Source: Streptomyces sp. ISL-94 (GTDB lineage Bacteria; Actinomycetota; Actinomycetes; Streptomycetales; Streptomycetaceae). Taken from it: a stretch of 55,257 nucleotides of DNA. This document shows positions 55,225 to 55,257 of this stretch, piece by piece. The notes below the pieces were generated by a model. The model had not been told where the DNA came from. It ran no database searches and worked only from the letters and a program-made list of their open reading frames with translations. Made by a program: the position numbers and the translations under genes. Positions within the stretch are counted from its first letter, which is position 1, and each line of letters opens with the position of its first letter. The stretch is taken from contig NZ_JAGGOZ010000093.1 in the NCBI RefSeq assembly GCF_018614075.1, forward strand, positions 1-55,257, read 5' to 3'.

Positions 55225-55257
55225 CTAGTGCTGTGACCGGAAAGGTTCACGGGTCGC
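55225..55257. other. intergenic tail, possible start of a mobile element end
   Basis: The 33 bases after argR include AGTGCTGTGACCGGAAAGG, a sequence I associate weakly with insertion-sequence ends in streptomycetes. No gene or terminator is visible before the window stops. Confidence 0.2.

Overview
The window is high-GC DNA with the codon use, GTG starts, GTGA/ATGA stop-start overlaps and gene order of a Streptomyces chromosome. The blocks infC-rpmI-rplT, 23S/tRNA methyltransferase, sensor kinase, pheS-pheT and argC-argJ-argB-argD-argR are the conserved core seen in streptomycetes. No rRNA, tRNA or CRISPR array was found.

Left part (1-32,000), core or ordinary accessory genes. A small secreted protein is followed by a gamma-glutamylation catabolic cluster: class I amidotransferase hydrolase, APC permease, FadR-type regulator, glutamine-synthetase-like ligase, aldehyde dehydrogenase and SDR. 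Two of its promoters share a 24-bp motif. Next come a secreted HAD phosphatase, a D-threonine-aldolase-like PLP enzyme, a membrane protein plus mycosin protease with a triplicated start-codon segment between them, an SseB-family protein and a DUF1844 protein. The infC operon follows, with an attenuator-type leader and an AUC start, then the methyltransferase, a PAS histidine kinase and pheST. A SpoIIE/PP2C phosphatase comes next, its catalytic domain interrupted by in-frame copies of an intergenic repeat. The rest is a TPR-type regulator, a Nudix hydrolase, a 3-hydroxyacyl-CoA dehydrogenase, a Tat-secreted glycoside-hydrolase-like protein, DUF1918, a DMT transporter divergent from a MocR regulator, and a histidine-phosphatase fold that has lost both catalytic histidines.

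Island (about 32,021-50,330). It begins inside a truncated GNAT acetyltransferase gene and ends just before the argC promoter. It holds a small biosynthetic cluster: a TetR regulator and a single-protein KS-AT-(degenerate DH)-ACP polyketide synthase on the minus strand, then a second TetR regulator divergent from a long plus-strand series. That series is a NadR-like P-loop protein, a WrbA-like flavoprotein, a SnoaL-like protein, a DMT exporter, an FAD monooxygenase, a second SnoaL-like protein, an AvrD-family protein, a KAS III, a discrete ACP and a HAD phosphatase. The AvrD-KAS III-ACP-HAD block looks like a self-contained route to a syringolide- or butanolide-like acyl-sugar lactone, and is the most interesting item here. 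To its right is an insertion-sequence graveyard: an intact ISAzo13-type element (with inverted repeats and a GGT target duplication) inside an IS256 remnant, then IS30 and IS110 remnants and a TnsA-like endonuclease gene.

Right part (50,330-55,257). The arginine operon argCJBD-argR resumes the core, with a clear promoter and candidate ARG boxes before argC.
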